A stretch of 64,000 bases of DNA. Origin: Pseudomonas lactis (GTDB lineage: Bacteria; Pseudomonadota; Gammaproteobacteria; Pseudomonadales; Pseudomonadaceae). Shown here piece after piece: positions 15,300 through 24,497 of the stretch. The notes below the pieces were generated by a model. It made no database searches. It was not told where the DNA came from and worked only from the letters and a program-made list of their open reading frames with translations. The stretch is taken from the NCBI RefSeq assembly GCF_001439845.1, contig NZ_JYLO01000002.1, positions 248,001 to 312,000 on the forward strand, given 5' to 3'. The position numbers were made by a program, and so were the translations under genes. Positions within the stretch are counted from its first letter, which is position 1, and each line of letters starts with the position of its first letter.

Positions 15300-16088
15300 T
15301 CAGGCGTTGGCCAGATAACGCTCGGCAACCTGGGACTGCTTGATCTGCGTCAGCAGGCCTTGTCGCGCAGCTTGCAACGCATCCCAGCGGGCGCCGTCCT
15401 GCAACGGCGGAATGGTCACCGGCTCGCGGCGATCGAAGCCCACCAACGCCGCGTCCACCAGATCGCCCACTTCCATCACGTCCGTGAGGGTGTTGATATC
15501 AATGCCCGCACGTTCCCAGATCTCGGTACGTGTGGCGGCGGGCAGCACGGCTTGCACGTATACGCCTTTGGGCGCCAGTTCCAGGCTCATGCCCTGGGAC
15601 AGGAACAGCACGAACGCCTTGGTCGCGCCGTACACCGTCATGCCGAATTCCGGGGCCAGGCCCACTACCGAGCCAATGTTGATGATAGCGCCGTTGCCGG
15701 CTGCCGCCAGGCGCGGCGCGATGGCACTGGCCAGGCGTACCAGCGCGGTGGTGTTGAGGGTGACCAACTGCGCGACGCTGTCGGTGGACTGTTCGATAAA
15801 ACTGCCGGACTGCGCGGCGCCTGCATTGTTGACCAGGGTGCCAATGCTGGCGTCGTCGCGCAGGCGCGCTTCAACTGCGGCCAGGTCAGCGTTCTGGGTC
15901 AGGTCGGCCGGGAGGATATCAACGTTGACGGCGTGGTGCTCACGCAACCTGGCGGCGAGCGCTTCCAGGCGCGTGATGTCACGGGCGACCAGTACGAGGT
16001 CGTGGCCGCGTGCGGCAAAGCGTTCGGCGTAGGCGGCGCCAATGCCGGTCGAAGCGCCAGTGATCAGAACGGTAGTGGAAGTGCTCAT
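15300..16088 (-). CDS. SDR family NAD(P)-dependent oxidoreductase
   Basis: A 262-residue classical short-chain dehydrogenase. The cofactor loop TGASTGIGAAYAERFA is near residue 10, with NNAG near 87, catalytic Ser in NIGSVVG near 138 and the YxxxK motif YGATK near 154. The C-terminal part is rich in helix. The substrate cannot be named. It is divergent from a TetR gene with a large double palindrome between them and is followed by an MDR oxidoreductase, so the two enzymes probably form one inducible detoxification unit. Confidence 0.9.
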   Translation of the reverse strand: MSTSTTVLITGASTGIGAAYAERFAARGHDLVLVARDITRLEALAARLREHHAVNVDILPADLTQNADLAAVEARLRDDASIGTLVNNAGAAQSGSFIEQSTDSVAQLVTLNTTALVRLASAIAPRLAAAGNGAIINIGSVVGLAPEFGMTVYGATKAFVLFLSQGMSLELAPKGVYVQAVLPAATRTEIWERAGIDINTLTDVMEVGDLVDAALVGFDRREPVTIPPLQDGARWDALQAARQGLLTQIKQSQVAERYLANA

Positions 16089-16120
16089 GGTGTGATGCTC
16101 TGTGAGTGCGAGGAGGTTTT

Positions 16121-16174
16121 ATGATGTCGATCATAATCAAAGCTGTCAACGGTTTTGATTATGATCGACATCAT
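16121..16174. promoter_or_regulatory. Long double operator between divergent SDR and TetR genes
   Basis: Two 21-base arms are exact reverse complements: 16121-16141 starts ATGATGTCGATCATAATCAA, and 16154-16174 ends TTATGATCGACATCAT. The spacer is 12 bases. Each arm contains its own near-palindrome, ATGAT-GTCG-ATCAT, so the region looks like two TetR dimer sites. A promoter for the TetR gene overlaps it (TTGATT at 16155-16160, 16-base spacing, TAATAT at 16177-16182). On the other strand a TTGACA (16144-16149) is a candidate -35 for the SDR operon. Confidence 0.8.
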
Positions 16175-16213
16175 AGTAATATGCCTATCTCGCAAGCTGG
16201 CAGGACCACAGAC

Positions 16214-16780
16214 ATGAAGATCACCAAGGCGCAGTCACAGAGCAATCGGGCCCATATCGTCGCGACAGCTTCCGAGCTGTTCCGCGAGCGGGGTTTCGAC
16301 GGGGTGGGCGTGGCCGAGTTGATGGCTGCAGCCGGTTTTACCCAAGGCGGCTTTTACAAGCACTTCGGTTCCAAGGCGGACCTGATGGCGGAAGCGGCCG
16401 CCAACAGCCTGGCGCAGTCACTGGCTGATAGCGCGGAGATGGAGGTGGAGCAGTTTTTCGAGGTTTACCTGTCCAGGCAGCACCGCGATCATCGCGGCGG
16501 TGGATGCACATTGGCGGCGTTGTGTGCCGATGCTGCCCGTCAATCGGACACGCTGAAGGCGACCTTTGCCGACGGCTTGGAAAACACCCTGCAGGCCTTG
16601 GAAGCAAAGTACAACGCGGTTCATGACGGGCCACAGGAAGACGTGCGGGCGAAAATGCTCGACAGCATGGCCCATGCCATTGGCGCAATCATGCTGTCGC
16701 GGGCGTGCCCGGACGATTCCGCCCTGGCCGATGAAGTGCTTGAGGTGTGCCGCAAGGAGATTACGGCGTCACTGCCGTAA
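16214..16780 (+). CDS. TetR/AcrR family transcriptional regulator
   Basis: A 188-residue regulator. The N-terminal helix-turn-helix is clear: NRAHIVATASELFRERGFDG, VGVAELMAAAGFTQGGFYKH, FGSKADLM (residues 10-60). A ligand-binding helical domain follows. The ATG at 16214 (MKITKAQSQSNR) is used. An open frame upstream would begin inside the operator and is not credible. It probably represses itself and the divergent SDR-MDR genes through the 16121-16174 sites. The inducer is unknown, but the target enzymes suggest a small carbonyl or quinone. Confidence 0.9.
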   Translation: MKITKAQSQSNRAHIVATASELFRERGFDGVGVAELMAAAGFTQGGFYKHFGSKADLMAEAAANSLAQSLADSAEMEVEQFFEVYLSRQHRDHRGGGCTLAALCADAARQSDTLKATFADGLENTLQALEAKYNAVHDGPQEDVRAKMLDSMAHAIGAIMLSRACPDDSALADEVLEVCRKEITASLP

Positions 16781-16796
16781 TCCCGTTCGCATCACC

Positions 16797-18089
16797 TCAT
16801 GCCGTTTCGGCGACGGACACCTGCGTGGCTCCGGCCAACGCAGGCAGCACGCCGGCGCGCAGGTCATTACCGCTTGGCTGCTGATACAGGCTTAGCCCGA
16901 ACTCCGGCAACACCGCCAACAGGTAATCGAAGATATCCCCCTGGATCCGCTCGTAATCGCCCCACGCGGTGGTGCGGGTAAAGCAGTAGATCTCCAGCGG
17001 CACGCCCTGGGCGGTGGTTTGCATCTGGCGCACCATGCAGGTCATGTTCGGCTGGATGTCCGGGTGGCTTTGCAGGTACGCCAAGGCGTAGGCGCGGAAC
17101 GTGCCGAGGTTGGTCATGCGCCGACGGTTGGCCGACAGTTGCGCGCTGTGGCCCTGGGCCTCGTTCCAGGCCTTGAGTTCGGCCTGTTTGCGGCTGATGT
17201 AGCCGCTGAGCAGGTGTACCTGGGTCATGCGCACTTCTTCCTCATCGTTCAGGAAGCGTACGCCGCTGGCGTCGATGTACAGGCTGCGCTTGATACGGCG
17301 CCCACCGGAGGCCTGCATGCCACGCCAGTTCTTGAACGACTCGGACATCAAGCGCCAGGTGGGGATGGAAACGATGGTCTTGTCAAAGTTCTGCACCTTC
17401 ACCGTGTGCAGGGTGATATCCACCACATCGCCATCGGCGCCGACCTGGGGCATTTCGATCCAGTCACCCACGCGCAGCATGTCGTTGCTGGTCAATTGCA
17501 CACTGGCGACGAACGACAGCAGGGTGTCCTTGTATACCAACAGAATCACCGCCGACATCGCACCCAGGCCTGACAGCAGCAACAGCGGCGAGCGGTCGAT
17601 CAGGGTGGCGACGATGATGATCGCGCCAAACACGAACAGCACCATTTTCGCCAGTTGCACATAGCCCTTGATCGAGCGGGTGCGTGCGTGTTCGGTGCGT
17701 GCGTAGATATCCAGCAGCGCGTTGAGCAGGGCGCTCATGGCCAGCACCATGAACAGAATGCTGATCGCCAGTGCGACGTTGCCGATGAACAGGATGGCGG
17801 TCTTGCTCAGGTCCGGCACCAGGTACAGGCCGAACTGGACCACCAGCGATGGCGTCATTTGCGCCAGGCGATGGAAGACTTTGTTGTGCCGCAGGTCGTT
17901 CAGCCAGTGCAGCGCCGGTTGCCGGCCGAGCAATTTGACCGCGTGCAGGATGAGGTAACGGGCGACCCGTCCCACCACCAATGCCACCACCAGCAACACC
18001 AGCAAGCCGAGGCTGGAATGCAGGACCGGGTGTTCATCGAGGGCGCCCCAAAGGTCTTGGACGTTGAGCCAGAGCTGTTTGATATCCAT
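16797..18089 (-). CDS. Mechanosensitive ion channel protein, MscS superfamily (YbdG-like)
   Basis: A 430-residue inner-membrane protein. Hydrophobic spans lie at about residues 21-45, 80-130 and 150-190 (VLFVFGAIIIVATLIDRSPL, LLLLSGLGAMSAVILLVYKD). The MscS pore-adjacent core follows: SVQLTSNDMLRVGDWIEMP, then VVDITLHTVKVQNFDKTIVS and IPTWRLMSESFKNWRGM, which is the pattern of YbdG (MscM). The start at 18089 (MDIKQLWLNVQDLW) is chosen over a longer open frame that reaches into the helicase promoter region. Role inferred from family: release of ions on mild osmotic downshift. Confidence 0.87.
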   Translation of the reverse strand: MDIKQLWLNVQDLWGALDEHPVLHSSLGLLVLLVVALVVGRVARYLILHAVKLLGRQPALHWLNDLRHNKVFHRLAQMTPSLVVQFGLYLVPDLSKTAILFIGNVALAISILFMVLAMSALLNALLDIYARTEHARTRSIKGYVQLAKMVLFVFGAIIIVATLIDRSPLLLLSGLGAMSAVILLVYKDTLLSFVASVQLTSNDMLRVGDWIEMPQVGADGDVVDITLHTVKVQNFDKTIVSIPTWRLMSESFKNWRGMQASGGRRIKRSLYIDASGVRFLNDEEEVRMTQVHLLSGYISRKQAELKAWNEAQGHSAQLSANRRRMTNLGTFRAYALAYLQSHPDIQPNMTCMVRQMQTTAQGVPLEIYCFTRTTAWGDYERIQGDIFDYLLAVLPEFGLSLYQQPSGNDLRAGVLPALAGATQVSVAETA

Positions 18090-18281
18090 GAGTGAACCGA
18101 TTCTTCTGTAAGACAACACGGGGCGATTAGAGCATTTAAGTGCAACAAAGTTGACGCTCTGGACAAAATCGCTGACAAAAAAGCAGCTGATTAGCCCCGT
18201 TCGCGTAAAGAAACTCGGTTTGGGCGCGCGAAACCGGTAACCTATGCAGCTGATATTTTGTATTTCTTCGAGGTAGCACCC
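18090..18281. promoter_or_regulatory. Divergent region, MscS-like channel / DEAD-box helicase
   Basis: Space of 192 bases with AT-rich parts (TAAGTGCAACAAAGTTGACGC near 18137, CAAAATCGCTGACAAAAAAG near 18165) that should carry promoters for both genes. A TTGACG at about 18151 is a possible -35 on the plus strand. No operator is recognised. Confidence 0.35.
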
Positions 18282-19628
18282 GTGTTTTCCCAATTCGCCC
18301 TGCACGAACGCCTGCTCAAAGCCGTGGCCGAGCTTAAATTTGTCGAGCCTACGCCTGTGCAAGCAGCGGCCATCCCGCTCGCGCTGCAAGGGCGTGACCT
18401 GCGGGTGACGGCGCAAACCGGCAGCGGCAAGACCGCCGCTTTCGTCCTGCCGGTGCTCAACCGCCTGATCGGCCCGGCCAAGGTACGCGTCAGCATCAAG
18501 ACGCTGATCCTGCTGCCGACCCGCGAGCTGGCCCAGCAGACCCTGAAGGAAGTCGAGCGTTTCTCGCAGTTCACCTTCATCAAGTCCGGCATCATTACCG
18601 GTGGCGAAGACTTCAAGGTCCAGGCCGCCATGCTGCGCAAGGTGCCGGATATTCTGATCGGCACCCCTGGCCGCATGATCGAGCAGCTCAACGCTGGCAA
18701 CCTTGACCTCAAGGAAGTCGAAGTGCTAGTGCTCGACGAAGCCGACCGCATGCTCGACATGGGCTTTGCCGATGATGTGCAGCGTCTGGTCGGCGAGTGC
18801 GTCAACCGTCAGCAGACCATGCTGTTCTCCGCCACCACCGGTGGTTCGACCCTGCGCGACATGGTCGCCAAGGTGCTGAACAACCCTGAGCACTTGCAGG
18901 TCAACAACGTCAGCGACCTGAACGCCACCACGCGTCAGCAAATCGTTACCGCTGACCATAACGTGCACAAAGAACAGATCCTGAACTGGTTGCTGGCCAA
19001 CGAGACCTACCAGAAGGCCATCGTGTTCACCAACACCCGTGCTGCCGCCGACCGTATCTACGGGCGCCTGGTTGCGCAGGAATACAAGGCGTTCGTGCTG
19101 CACGGCGAGAAAGACCAGAAGGACCGCAAGCTGGCCATCGACCGTCTCAAGGCGGGCGGCGTGAAGATCCTGGTGGCCACCGACGTTGCCGCACGCGGCC
19201 TCGACGTGGACGGCCTGGACCTGGTGATCAACTTCGACATGCCCCGCAGCGGCGACGAATACGTGCACCGCATCGGCCGTACCGGTCGGGCCGGCAATGA
19301 TGGCCTGGCCATCTCGCTGATCTGCCACGGCGACTGGAACCTGATGTCGAGCATCGAACGCTACCTGAAGCAGTCGTTCGAGCGCCGTACCATCAAGGAA
19401 GTCAAAGGCACGTACACCGGGCCGAAGAAGGTCAAGGCCTCGGGCAAGGCCGTTGGCGTGAAGAAGAAAAAGACCGACGCCAAGGGCGACAAGAAGAAAA
19501 CCGGCGCCAAGTCGCCGACCAAGCGCAAGATCGCCAACCGGCCGAAGACCGACAACCTGTCGCTCGTCAGCAAGGACGGCATGGCCCCGCTCAAGCGCCG
19601 CAAGCCAGAAGCGCCGGCTGCCGAATAA
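18282..19628 (+). CDS. DEAD-box ATP-dependent RNA helicase (RhlE/SrmB-like)
   Basis: A 448-residue helicase with all core motifs: Q motif near FSQFALHERLLKAVAE and PTPVQAAAIPLALQG, motif I TAQTGSGKTAAF near residue 45, PTRELAQQ, GTPGR, motif II VLDEADRMLDMGF near 155, SATTGG, and motifs V-VI ARGLDVDGLD and HRIGRTGRAG near 325-335. The C-terminal 75 residues are a basic Lys-rich tail (KKKKTDAKGDKKKTGAKSPT) that would bind RNA. The start is taken as GTG at 18282 after GAGG, giving the usual MFSQFALHERLLKAV. Such helicases act in ribosome assembly or RNA decay. Confidence 0.92.
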   Translation: MFSQFALHERLLKAVAELKFVEPTPVQAAAIPLALQGRDLRVTAQTGSGKTAAFVLPVLNRLIGPAKVRVSIKTLILLPTRELAQQTLKEVERFSQFTFIKSGIITGGEDFKVQAAMLRKVPDILIGTPGRMIEQLNAGNLDLKEVEVLVLDEADRMLDMGFADDVQRLVGECVNRQQTMLFSATTGGSTLRDMVAKVLNNPEHLQVNNVSDLNATTRQQIVTADHNVHKEQILNWLLANETYQKAIVFTNTRAAADRIYGRLVAQEYKAFVLHGEKDQKDRKLAIDRLKAGGVKILVATDVAARGLDVDGLDLVINFDMPRSGDEYVHRIGRTGRAGNDGLAISLICHGDWNLMSSIERYLKQSFERRTIKEVKGTYTGPKKVKASGKAVGVKKKKTDAKGDKKKTGAKSPTKRKIANRPKTDNLSLVSKDGMAPLKRRKPEAPAAE

Positions 19629-19640
19629 GCAGGCGGGCAT

Positions 19641-19669
19641 AAAAAACCGGACGATGTCCGGTTTTTTTT
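19641..19669. terminator. Bidirectional Rho-independent terminator
   Basis: A short hairpin, ACCGGAC-GAT-GTCCGGT, is flanked by A6 on the left and T8 on the right. It can end the helicase transcript and, on the other strand, the transcript of the small exported protein gene that converges here. Confidence 0.92.
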
Positions 19670-19691
19670 CGCCATCAGCGTCGCGCTGTGC

Positions 19692-19961
19692 TCAACGCTT
19701 CCCCGCAGCTTCTCTGAGCTCCTTGAGCCGCGCATCGATCAACTGGCACTTGTCGGGAAACTCGGCGCTTTCGGTATCCAGATCCATTTTCTGCAACTGG
19801 TCATTCATCTCCTTGGCCTTGGTCGGGTTCTGCTCGGTGAGCTTGGTTACTTCCTTGGCCAGTTCTTCGCGCTTGGCGGTGGCCTCCTCGGGCGTGCAGG
19901 CCCAGGCGGGCAGGGCGCTTAACAGCGTGGCGGCGAGAGTCAGCTTCATCAAGGTTTTCAT
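19692..19961 (-). CDS. Small exported helical protein of unknown function
   Basis: An 89-residue protein with a signal peptide (MKTLMKLTLAATLLSALPAW, cut near Ala21). The mature part of about 68 residues has two cysteines (ACTPEEATAK and DKCQLIDA) and charged helices (REELAKEVTKLTEQNPTKAK, INARLKELREAAGK-like end). A helical hairpin held by a disulphide in the periplasm is a reasonable picture. I do not recognise the family beyond seeing such genes in pseudomonads. Its promoter must lie in 19962-20114. Its 3' end is served by the shared terminator. Confidence 0.75.
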   Translation of the reverse strand: MKTLMKLTLAATLLSALPAWACTPEEATAKREELAKEVTKLTEQNPTKAKEMNDQLQKMDLDTESAEFPDKCQLIDARLKELREAAGKR

Positions 19962-20114
19962 GATCGGACTTCCTTGGCAGTGATGTGCAGTTGAGGCGGC
20001 GAACCTCTGGAAAGTTCAGAGAAATGACGCCCGTCCGTTCGGTTGAACGGCCAGTGCCAGGACGTGTCACTCCCTTAGACGGGCTAACTCCATCGGCCTG
20101 CAGGAGGAATCAGG

Positions 20115-20504
20115 ATGACGACTTACAATTGGGATCTGATCGAACGTCTGCTGCATGAAGTGCAGAACGGCGAGGGCAGCTTTGCCCCGCGCAAATACGC
20201 CGAGCAGGAAGCGGCCGAGAAGGCGACGGCCGGCGAGGACACTGGCAACCTGGATGCGCTGAAGAAGACCGCGGCCGATTACGAAGCGCTGCTGTTCAAG
20301 CGTGGCTTTATTGAGTCGCGGCCGGAAGAAGAGGGCGGCAATGGCGAGAATTTCATCCTGACGGCGCTGGGTGCGCAATTGCTGGCGCTGATCGACAGTT
20401 CGATTCCGGGCAATGATCATCCGCGTCAGGTGTTGGATGAACAGGTAGATGCGCTTGATCCGGCAACGTTTGCTGAAGTGGCGTCCAAAGCCCAGATCGC
20501 TTGA
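20115..20504 (+). CDS. Small cytoplasmic protein, possible DUF2513-type transcriptional regulator
   Basis: A 129-residue soluble protein. A good ribosome site (CAGGAGGAATCAGG) precedes the ATG. The start TTYNWDLIERLLHEVQNG resembles the DUF2513 pattern (WDLIRKILLEIE), followed by a helical, winged-helix-like arrangement (KTAADYEALLFKRGFIES, then ILTALGAQLLALIDSS). The family link is a by-eye resemblance. It could instead be an unclassified conserved protein. It is flanked by a divergent small exported protein gene and the copper operon downstream. Confidence 0.7.
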   Translation: MTTYNWDLIERLLHEVQNGEGSFAPRKYAEQEAAEKATAGEDTGNLDALKKTAADYEALLFKRGFIESRPEEEGGNGENFILTALGAQLLALIDSSIPGNDHPRQVLDEQVDALDPATFAEVASKAQIA

Positions 20505-20543
20505 TCCTTTTATGTCCCGGCGCCCCAAGGGAGCCGGGCGAAC

Positions 20544-20590
20544 CTGTCGAATCGGTAATCTGCCGCTAAGGTTGCTGACAGCCGGCGAAT
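20544..20590 (+). promoter_or_regulatory. Two CopR-like sites upstream of copA
   Basis: Two copies near the recalled pseudomonad CopR motif CTGACA-N5-GTAAT lie 31 bases apart: CTGTCG-AATCG-GTAAT at 20544-20559 and CTGACA-GCCGG-CGAAT at 20575-20590. Each matches 9 of 11 fixed positions. A -10-like TAATCT follows at 20593-20598. The 31-base spacing puts both on the same face of the helix. No copRS genes are in the window. The consensus is from memory. Confidence 0.5.
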
Positions 20591-20629
20591 CCTAATCTGC
20601 TGCCATTCAACTCACGGACTTGAATCGGC

Positions 20630-22345
20630 ATGCACTCCACAACCTCCAGACGCACATTCGTCAAAGGCCTGGCCGCAGGCGGCCTGCTCGGCGGGCTTGG
20701 GCTTTGGCGCCCGCCGGTGTGGGCGCTGACCAGCCCCGGCCAGCCCACGGTACTCGCCGGCAGCGAATTTGAGCTGTTTATTGACCAGACCCCCGTCAAC
20801 CTGACAGGCCGTGCGCGCACTGCGTTGACCGTCAACGGCAGCCTGCCCGGCCCGCTGTTGCGCTGGCGCGAAGGCGACACCGTGACCCTGCGCGTGAGAA
20901 ACCGCCTCGGGGAGCCCACCTCGATCCACTGGCACGGCATCCTGCTGCCATCGACCATGGACGGCGTGCCCGGCCTGAGCTTCAAGGGCATCGAGCCGGG
21001 CGGCCTTTACGTCTACCAGTTCAAGGTCAAACAGCACGGCACTTACTGGTATCACAGCCATTCCGGGCTTCAGGAACAGCAGGGCGTGTATGGTCCGCTG
21101 GTCATCGACCCCAAGGAGCCCGAGCCGTATGCCTACCAGCGCGACTACGTGGTGATGCTGTCGGACTGGACCGACGAAGACCCCGTCGCCCTGATGAAGA
21201 CCCTCAAGAAACAGTCCGATTACTACAACCTGCACAAACCCACCCTGGGCGATTTCATCCGGGATGTGGGCGAGCAGGGCTGGTCGGCCACGGTTGCCGA
21301 CCGGCTGATGTGGGCACAAATGAAGATGAACCCCACCGACCTTGCGGACGTCAGCGGCGAGACCTACACCTACTTGCTCAACGGCCAGCCGCCTGGGCAG
21401 AACTGGACCGGAGTTTTCAAGGCGGGGGAAACGATTCGCCTGCGCTTTATCAATGGCTCGGCGATGACCTATTTCGATGTGCGTATTCCCGGGTTGAAGA
21501 TGACCGTGATCGCCGCGGATGGGCAGCCGGTGAAGCCGGTGAGCGTCGATGAATTCCGTATCGCCGTAGCGGAAACCTACGATGTGCTGGTCGAGCCCGT
21601 AGCAGACGCCTACACCCTGTTTGCCCAGTCCATGGACCGCACAGGGTTTGCTCGTGGCACCCTTGCCAGGCAGCCTGGCGCGACTGCGCCGGTACCGCCG
21701 CTGGATCCGCGCCCGTGGCTGACTATGGCAGATATGGGCATGGGTGGCATGGATCACGGTGCCATGGCCGATATGCCGGGCATGGAAGGCATGGATCACA
21801 GCGCCATGGGCGCGATGGCGATGCAGAAACACCCCGCCAGCGAACAGAACAACCCGCTGGTAGACATGCAGGCGATGAACCCGGTGCCCAAGCTCGACGA
21901 CCCTGGGATTGGCCTGCGCAACAACGGCCGCCGGGTGCTCACCTATGCCGACCTGCGCAGTACCTTCGAAGACCCCGATGGCCGCGACCCCTCGCGCACG
22001 CTTGAATTGCACCTCACCGGGCATATGGAGAAGTTCGCCTGGTCGTTCGATGGCGTGAAGTTTTCCGATGCCGAGCCGTTGCAACTGACTTATGGCGAGC
22101 GCGTGCGGGTGGTGCTGATCAACGACACCATGATGGCCCACCCGATTCACCTGCATGGCTTATGGAGCGACCTGGAGGACGAAAACGGCCAGTTCCAGGT
22201 GCGCAAACATACGATCGACATGCCACCGGGCTCCCGTCGCAGTTACCGCGTCACCGCCGATGCCCTGGGACGCTGGGCCTATCACTGCCACCTGCTGTAC
22301 CACATGGAAATGGGCATGTTCCGTGAGGTGCGCGTGCATGAATAA
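20630..22345 (+). CDS. copA: Copper resistance multicopper oxidase CopA
   Basis: A 571-residue periplasmic multicopper oxidase. A Tat signal ([20 protein letters not shown]) starts at residue 4. The copper ligands are seen in order: HWHG near 103, WYHSHSG near 141, HPIHLHGLW near 505 and [13 protein letters not shown] near 550. A Met/His-rich stretch at about residues 364-400 ([20 protein letters not shown] then [13 protein letters not shown]) should bind extra copper. It is the first gene of copABCD, overlapping no neighbour. It oxidises or sequesters Cu(I). Shorter than the P. syringae CopA, which has more Met repeats. Confidence 0.95.
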   Translation: MHSTTSRRTFVKGLAAGGLLGGLGLWRPPVWALTSPGQPTVLAGSEFELFIDQTPVNLTGRARTALTVNGSLPGPLLRWREGDTVTLRVRNRLGEPTSIHWHGILLPSTMDGVPGLSFKGIEPGGLYVYQFKVKQHGTYWYHSHSGLQEQQGVYGPLVIDPKEPEPYAYQRDYVVMLSDWTDEDPVALMKTLKKQSDYYNLHKPTLGDFIRDVGEQGWSATVADRLMWAQMKMNPTDLADVSGETYTYLLNGQPPGQNWTGVFKAGETIRLRFINGSAMTYFDVRIPGLKMTVIAADGQPVKPVSVDEFRIAVAETYDVLVEPVADAYTLFAQSMDRTGFARGTLARQPGATAPVPPLDPRPWLTMADMGMGGMDHGAMADMPGMEGMDHSAMGAMAMQKHPASEQNNPLVDMQAMNPVPKLDDPGIGLRNNGRRVLTYADLRSTFEDPDGRDPSRTLELHLTGHMEKFAWSFDGVKFSDAEPLQLTYGERVRVVLINDTMMAHPIHLHGLWSDLEDENGQFQVRKHTIDMPPGSRRSYRVTADALGRWAYHCHLLYHMEMGMFREVRVHE

Positions 22346-22355
22346 GGAAGCGAGC

Positions 22356-23183
22356 ATGAACCGTTGCGTTCTACCCGTTTGCATCGCCTTCGCCACGCAG
22401 GGGTTCGCCCCATGGGCGTTGGCGGCCGAGGATGAATTTCAGGGCATGAGCCCGGCGACGCCAGCGCTGACGCAAAGCCGTACGCCGATTCCGGCGCTGA
22501 CCGACGCAGACCGTGCAGCGGTCTACAGCGCGCCGGGAGGGCATCAGGTGCACGACAGCGGCGTGAACTCGATGCTGCTGATCAACCAGTTGGAATGGCA
22601 GGGCGGCGACGGCAACGCGCAGAGTTGGGACATCAAGGGTTGGGTCGGCGGTGACATCGACCGGCTGTGGCTACGCAGTGAAGGCGAACGCAGCGCCGGC
22701 CGTACCGAAAGCGCCGAAGCCCAAGCCTTGTGGGGGCATGCCATCAGTCCGTGGTGGGACCTGGTCGGCGGCGTGCGCCAGGACTTCAAGCCCGGTGACA
22801 GCCAGACCTGGGCGGCCTTTGGCCTACAAGGCATGGCGCTCTACAACTTCGAGGCCGAAGCGACGTTGTTTGTCGGCGAATCGGGGCATACCGCCGCACG
22901 CCTGGAAGGTGACTACGACATCCTGCTCACCAACCGCCTGATCCTGCAGCCCACCGCAGAACTCAACTTCTATGCGCAGAACGATCCGCAACGGGGTGTC
23001 GGGTCGGGCTTGGCGCAAAGTGAACTGGGCCTGCGCTTGCGCTACGAAGTTCGCCGCGAGTTTGCGCCATATGTCGGTCTCAGCTGGAACCGCACTTATG
23101 GCCAGACCGCGCAATACGCACGGGACGAAGACGAAGACATCAATCAACTGCGCTGGGTCGTCGGCGTGCGCTTGTGGTTCTGA
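22356..23183 (+). CDS. copB: Copper resistance protein CopB (outer membrane)
   Basis: A 275-residue exported protein with a signal peptide ([20 protein letters not shown] to ALAA) and then an outer-membrane beta-barrel type sequence ([61 protein letters not shown]) ending in F. The long Met-rich N-terminus of P. syringae CopB is missing. The start at 22356 has AAGGAAG before it; an ATG at 22338 overlaps the copA stop and is an alternative. It sits between copA and copC and should limit or export copper at the outer membrane. Confidence 0.92.
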   Translation: MNRCVLPVCIAFATQGFAPWALAAEDEFQGMSPATPALTQSRTPIPALTDADRAAVYSAPGGHQVHDSGVNSMLLINQLEWQGGDGNAQSWDIKGWVGGDIDRLWLRSEGERSAGRTESAEAQALWGHAISPWWDLVGGVRQDFKPGDSQTWAAFGLQGMALYNFEAEATLFVGESGHTAARLEGDYDILLTNRLILQPTAELNFYAQNDPQRGVGSGLAQSELGLRLRYEVRREFAPYVGLSWNRTYGQTAQYARDEDEDINQLRWVVGVRLWF

Positions 23184-23232
23184 CGGGTTTCCCTTTTTAT
23201 TATTCGCCGCCTGGCGCGGCCTGGAGTCTTGC

Positions 23233-23619
23233 ATGTCTATGTTGAAAACCACGCTGCTGGGTGCTGCGCTGTGGGTAGGTTTAAGTCTTAGCCTGCCCGC
23301 TTCGGCCCACCCCAAGCTGCTGTCATCCATTCCGGCGGCAGGCGCACAGGGCGCCGCTCCCGCAGTGATTGAATTGCATTTCTCAGAAAACCTGCTGACC
23401 CAGTTTTCCGGGGCCAAGTTGATCATGACCGACATGCCGGGCATGCCCAATTCGCCGATGCCGGTGAAGGCCAGCGTGTCGGCGAGCAGCGACCCCAAGG
23501 TGATGTTGATCAAGCCGGTCTCCGCACTTACCACCGGCAGCTATCGGGTGGATTGGCGTGCCGTGTCGTCCGATACACATCCGATCACCGGTAATGTGGT
23601 GTTCAGCGTGCAGCCATGA
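23233..23619 (+). CDS. copC: Copper resistance protein CopC (periplasmic copper carrier)
   Basis: A 128-residue protein with a signal peptide (MSMLKTTLLGAALWVGLSLS to SAHP). The mature N-terminus HPKLLSSIPAAGAQ begins with the copper-binding His1 expected in CopC. A Met-rich loop TDMPGMPNSPMPVKA (near residue 72) and the terminal DTHPITGNVVFSV contain the other copper ligands. It is a small beta-sandwich that passes copper in the periplasm. CopD overlaps its stop codon by 4 bases, as usual for this pair. The long open frame upstream in copB is not used. Confidence 0.95.
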   Translation: MSMLKTTLLGAALWVGLSLSLPASAHPKLLSSIPAAGAQGAAPAVIELHFSENLLTQFSGAKLIMTDMPGMPNSPMPVKASVSASSDPKVMLIKPVSALTTGSYRVDWRAVSSDTHPITGNVVFSVQP

Positions 23620-24497
23620 GTGAGCTGATCTCCATCGCATTGCGCTTCGCGCTCTATCTCGACCTGATGATGCTATTTGGATTGGGACTGTTCGGCCTTT
23701 ATGGTCTGCACGCTGAGCAACGTAGATGGCTCAATCTAAGGGCATGGATGGGATTGACGGGCGGCTTGGGGCTGGCGTTTTCGGTGGCGTCGCTATTGGT
23801 CATGACCCAATCCATGAGCGGCGCCACTGATTGGCAGGCGCTATGGCCGCATGTGCAGATGATGCTGTGGCAGACCGACTTGGGGCTGACGTGGTGGGTG
23901 CGTATCGCGGCGCTGGTCCTGGCGGCACTGAGCACTCATCTGGCGCTGGCCACGCTGTCGGCTGGCGTGGCGTTGGCCACCCTGGTGTGGACAGGGCACG
24001 GCGTAATGCACGAAGGCGTGCAAGGTGTGTGGCATATCGTCAGCGACAGTGCACACCTGTTGGCAGCGGCGGGTTGGGTGGGGGCGTTGGCGGCATTCGG
24101 TTTGTTGTTGATGCCTGCGCCGTTGCCACAGGATGATCGAGTGCAGGTTCTGGCCAGCGCATTGGCAGGCTTTGAGCGCATTGGCGCGGGATTTGTCTTG
24201 GTGCTGATCGGCACTGGCGTTGCCAATTATCTGTTTGTTGTCGGGCCGAATCTGGGGGGCATCAACGGCGGAGTCTACGCGGTGCTGCTATGCCTGAAGC
24301 TGGGGTTGTTCGGCGTGATGCTGGCCTTGGCGGCGCTCAATCGCTTTCACCTGACGCCGCTTCTGCAACAATCTATCGCGGCGGGCAATTATAACGTGGC
24401 GATCCGTGCGTTACGGCGCAGCATGGCCCTGGAGTTTGGCGCTGTGGTGCTCATCCTTGGCCTGGTGGCCTGGCTGGGCACCTTGGCGCCTGACTAA
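23616..24497 (+). CDS. copD: Copper resistance protein CopD (inner membrane)
   Basis: A 293-residue protein with eight hydrophobic segments (for example LRFALYLDLMMLFGLGLFGL, VRIAALVLAALSTHLALATL, GFVLVLIGTGVANYLFVVGP). The CopD family residues are seen in HEGVQGVWHIVSDSAHLLAA near residue 133, where His may contact copper. It works with CopC to move copper across the inner membrane. It begins on the ATGA overlap with copC. Its last bases overlap by 4 the convergent lipoprotein gene. Confidence 0.93.
   Translation: MSELISIALRFALYLDLMMLFGLGLFGLYGLHAEQRRWLNLRAWMGLTGGLGLAFSVASLLVMTQSMSGATDWQALWPHVQMMLWQTDLGLTWWVRIAALVLAALSTHLALATLSAGVALATLVWTGHGVMHEGVQGVWHIVSDSAHLLAAAGWVGALAAFGLLLMPAPLPQDDRVQVLASALAGFERIGAGFVLVLIGTGVANYLFVVGPNLGGINGGVYAVLLCLKLGLFGVMLALAALNRFHLTPLLQQSIAAGNYNVAIRALRRSMALEFGAVVLILGLVAWLGTLAPD

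Noticed and set aside
21720..21840. Met/His/Gly repeat in copA as a tandem duplication or assembly error
   Set aside because: Met-rich motifs of this kind are a normal functional part of CopA proteins.
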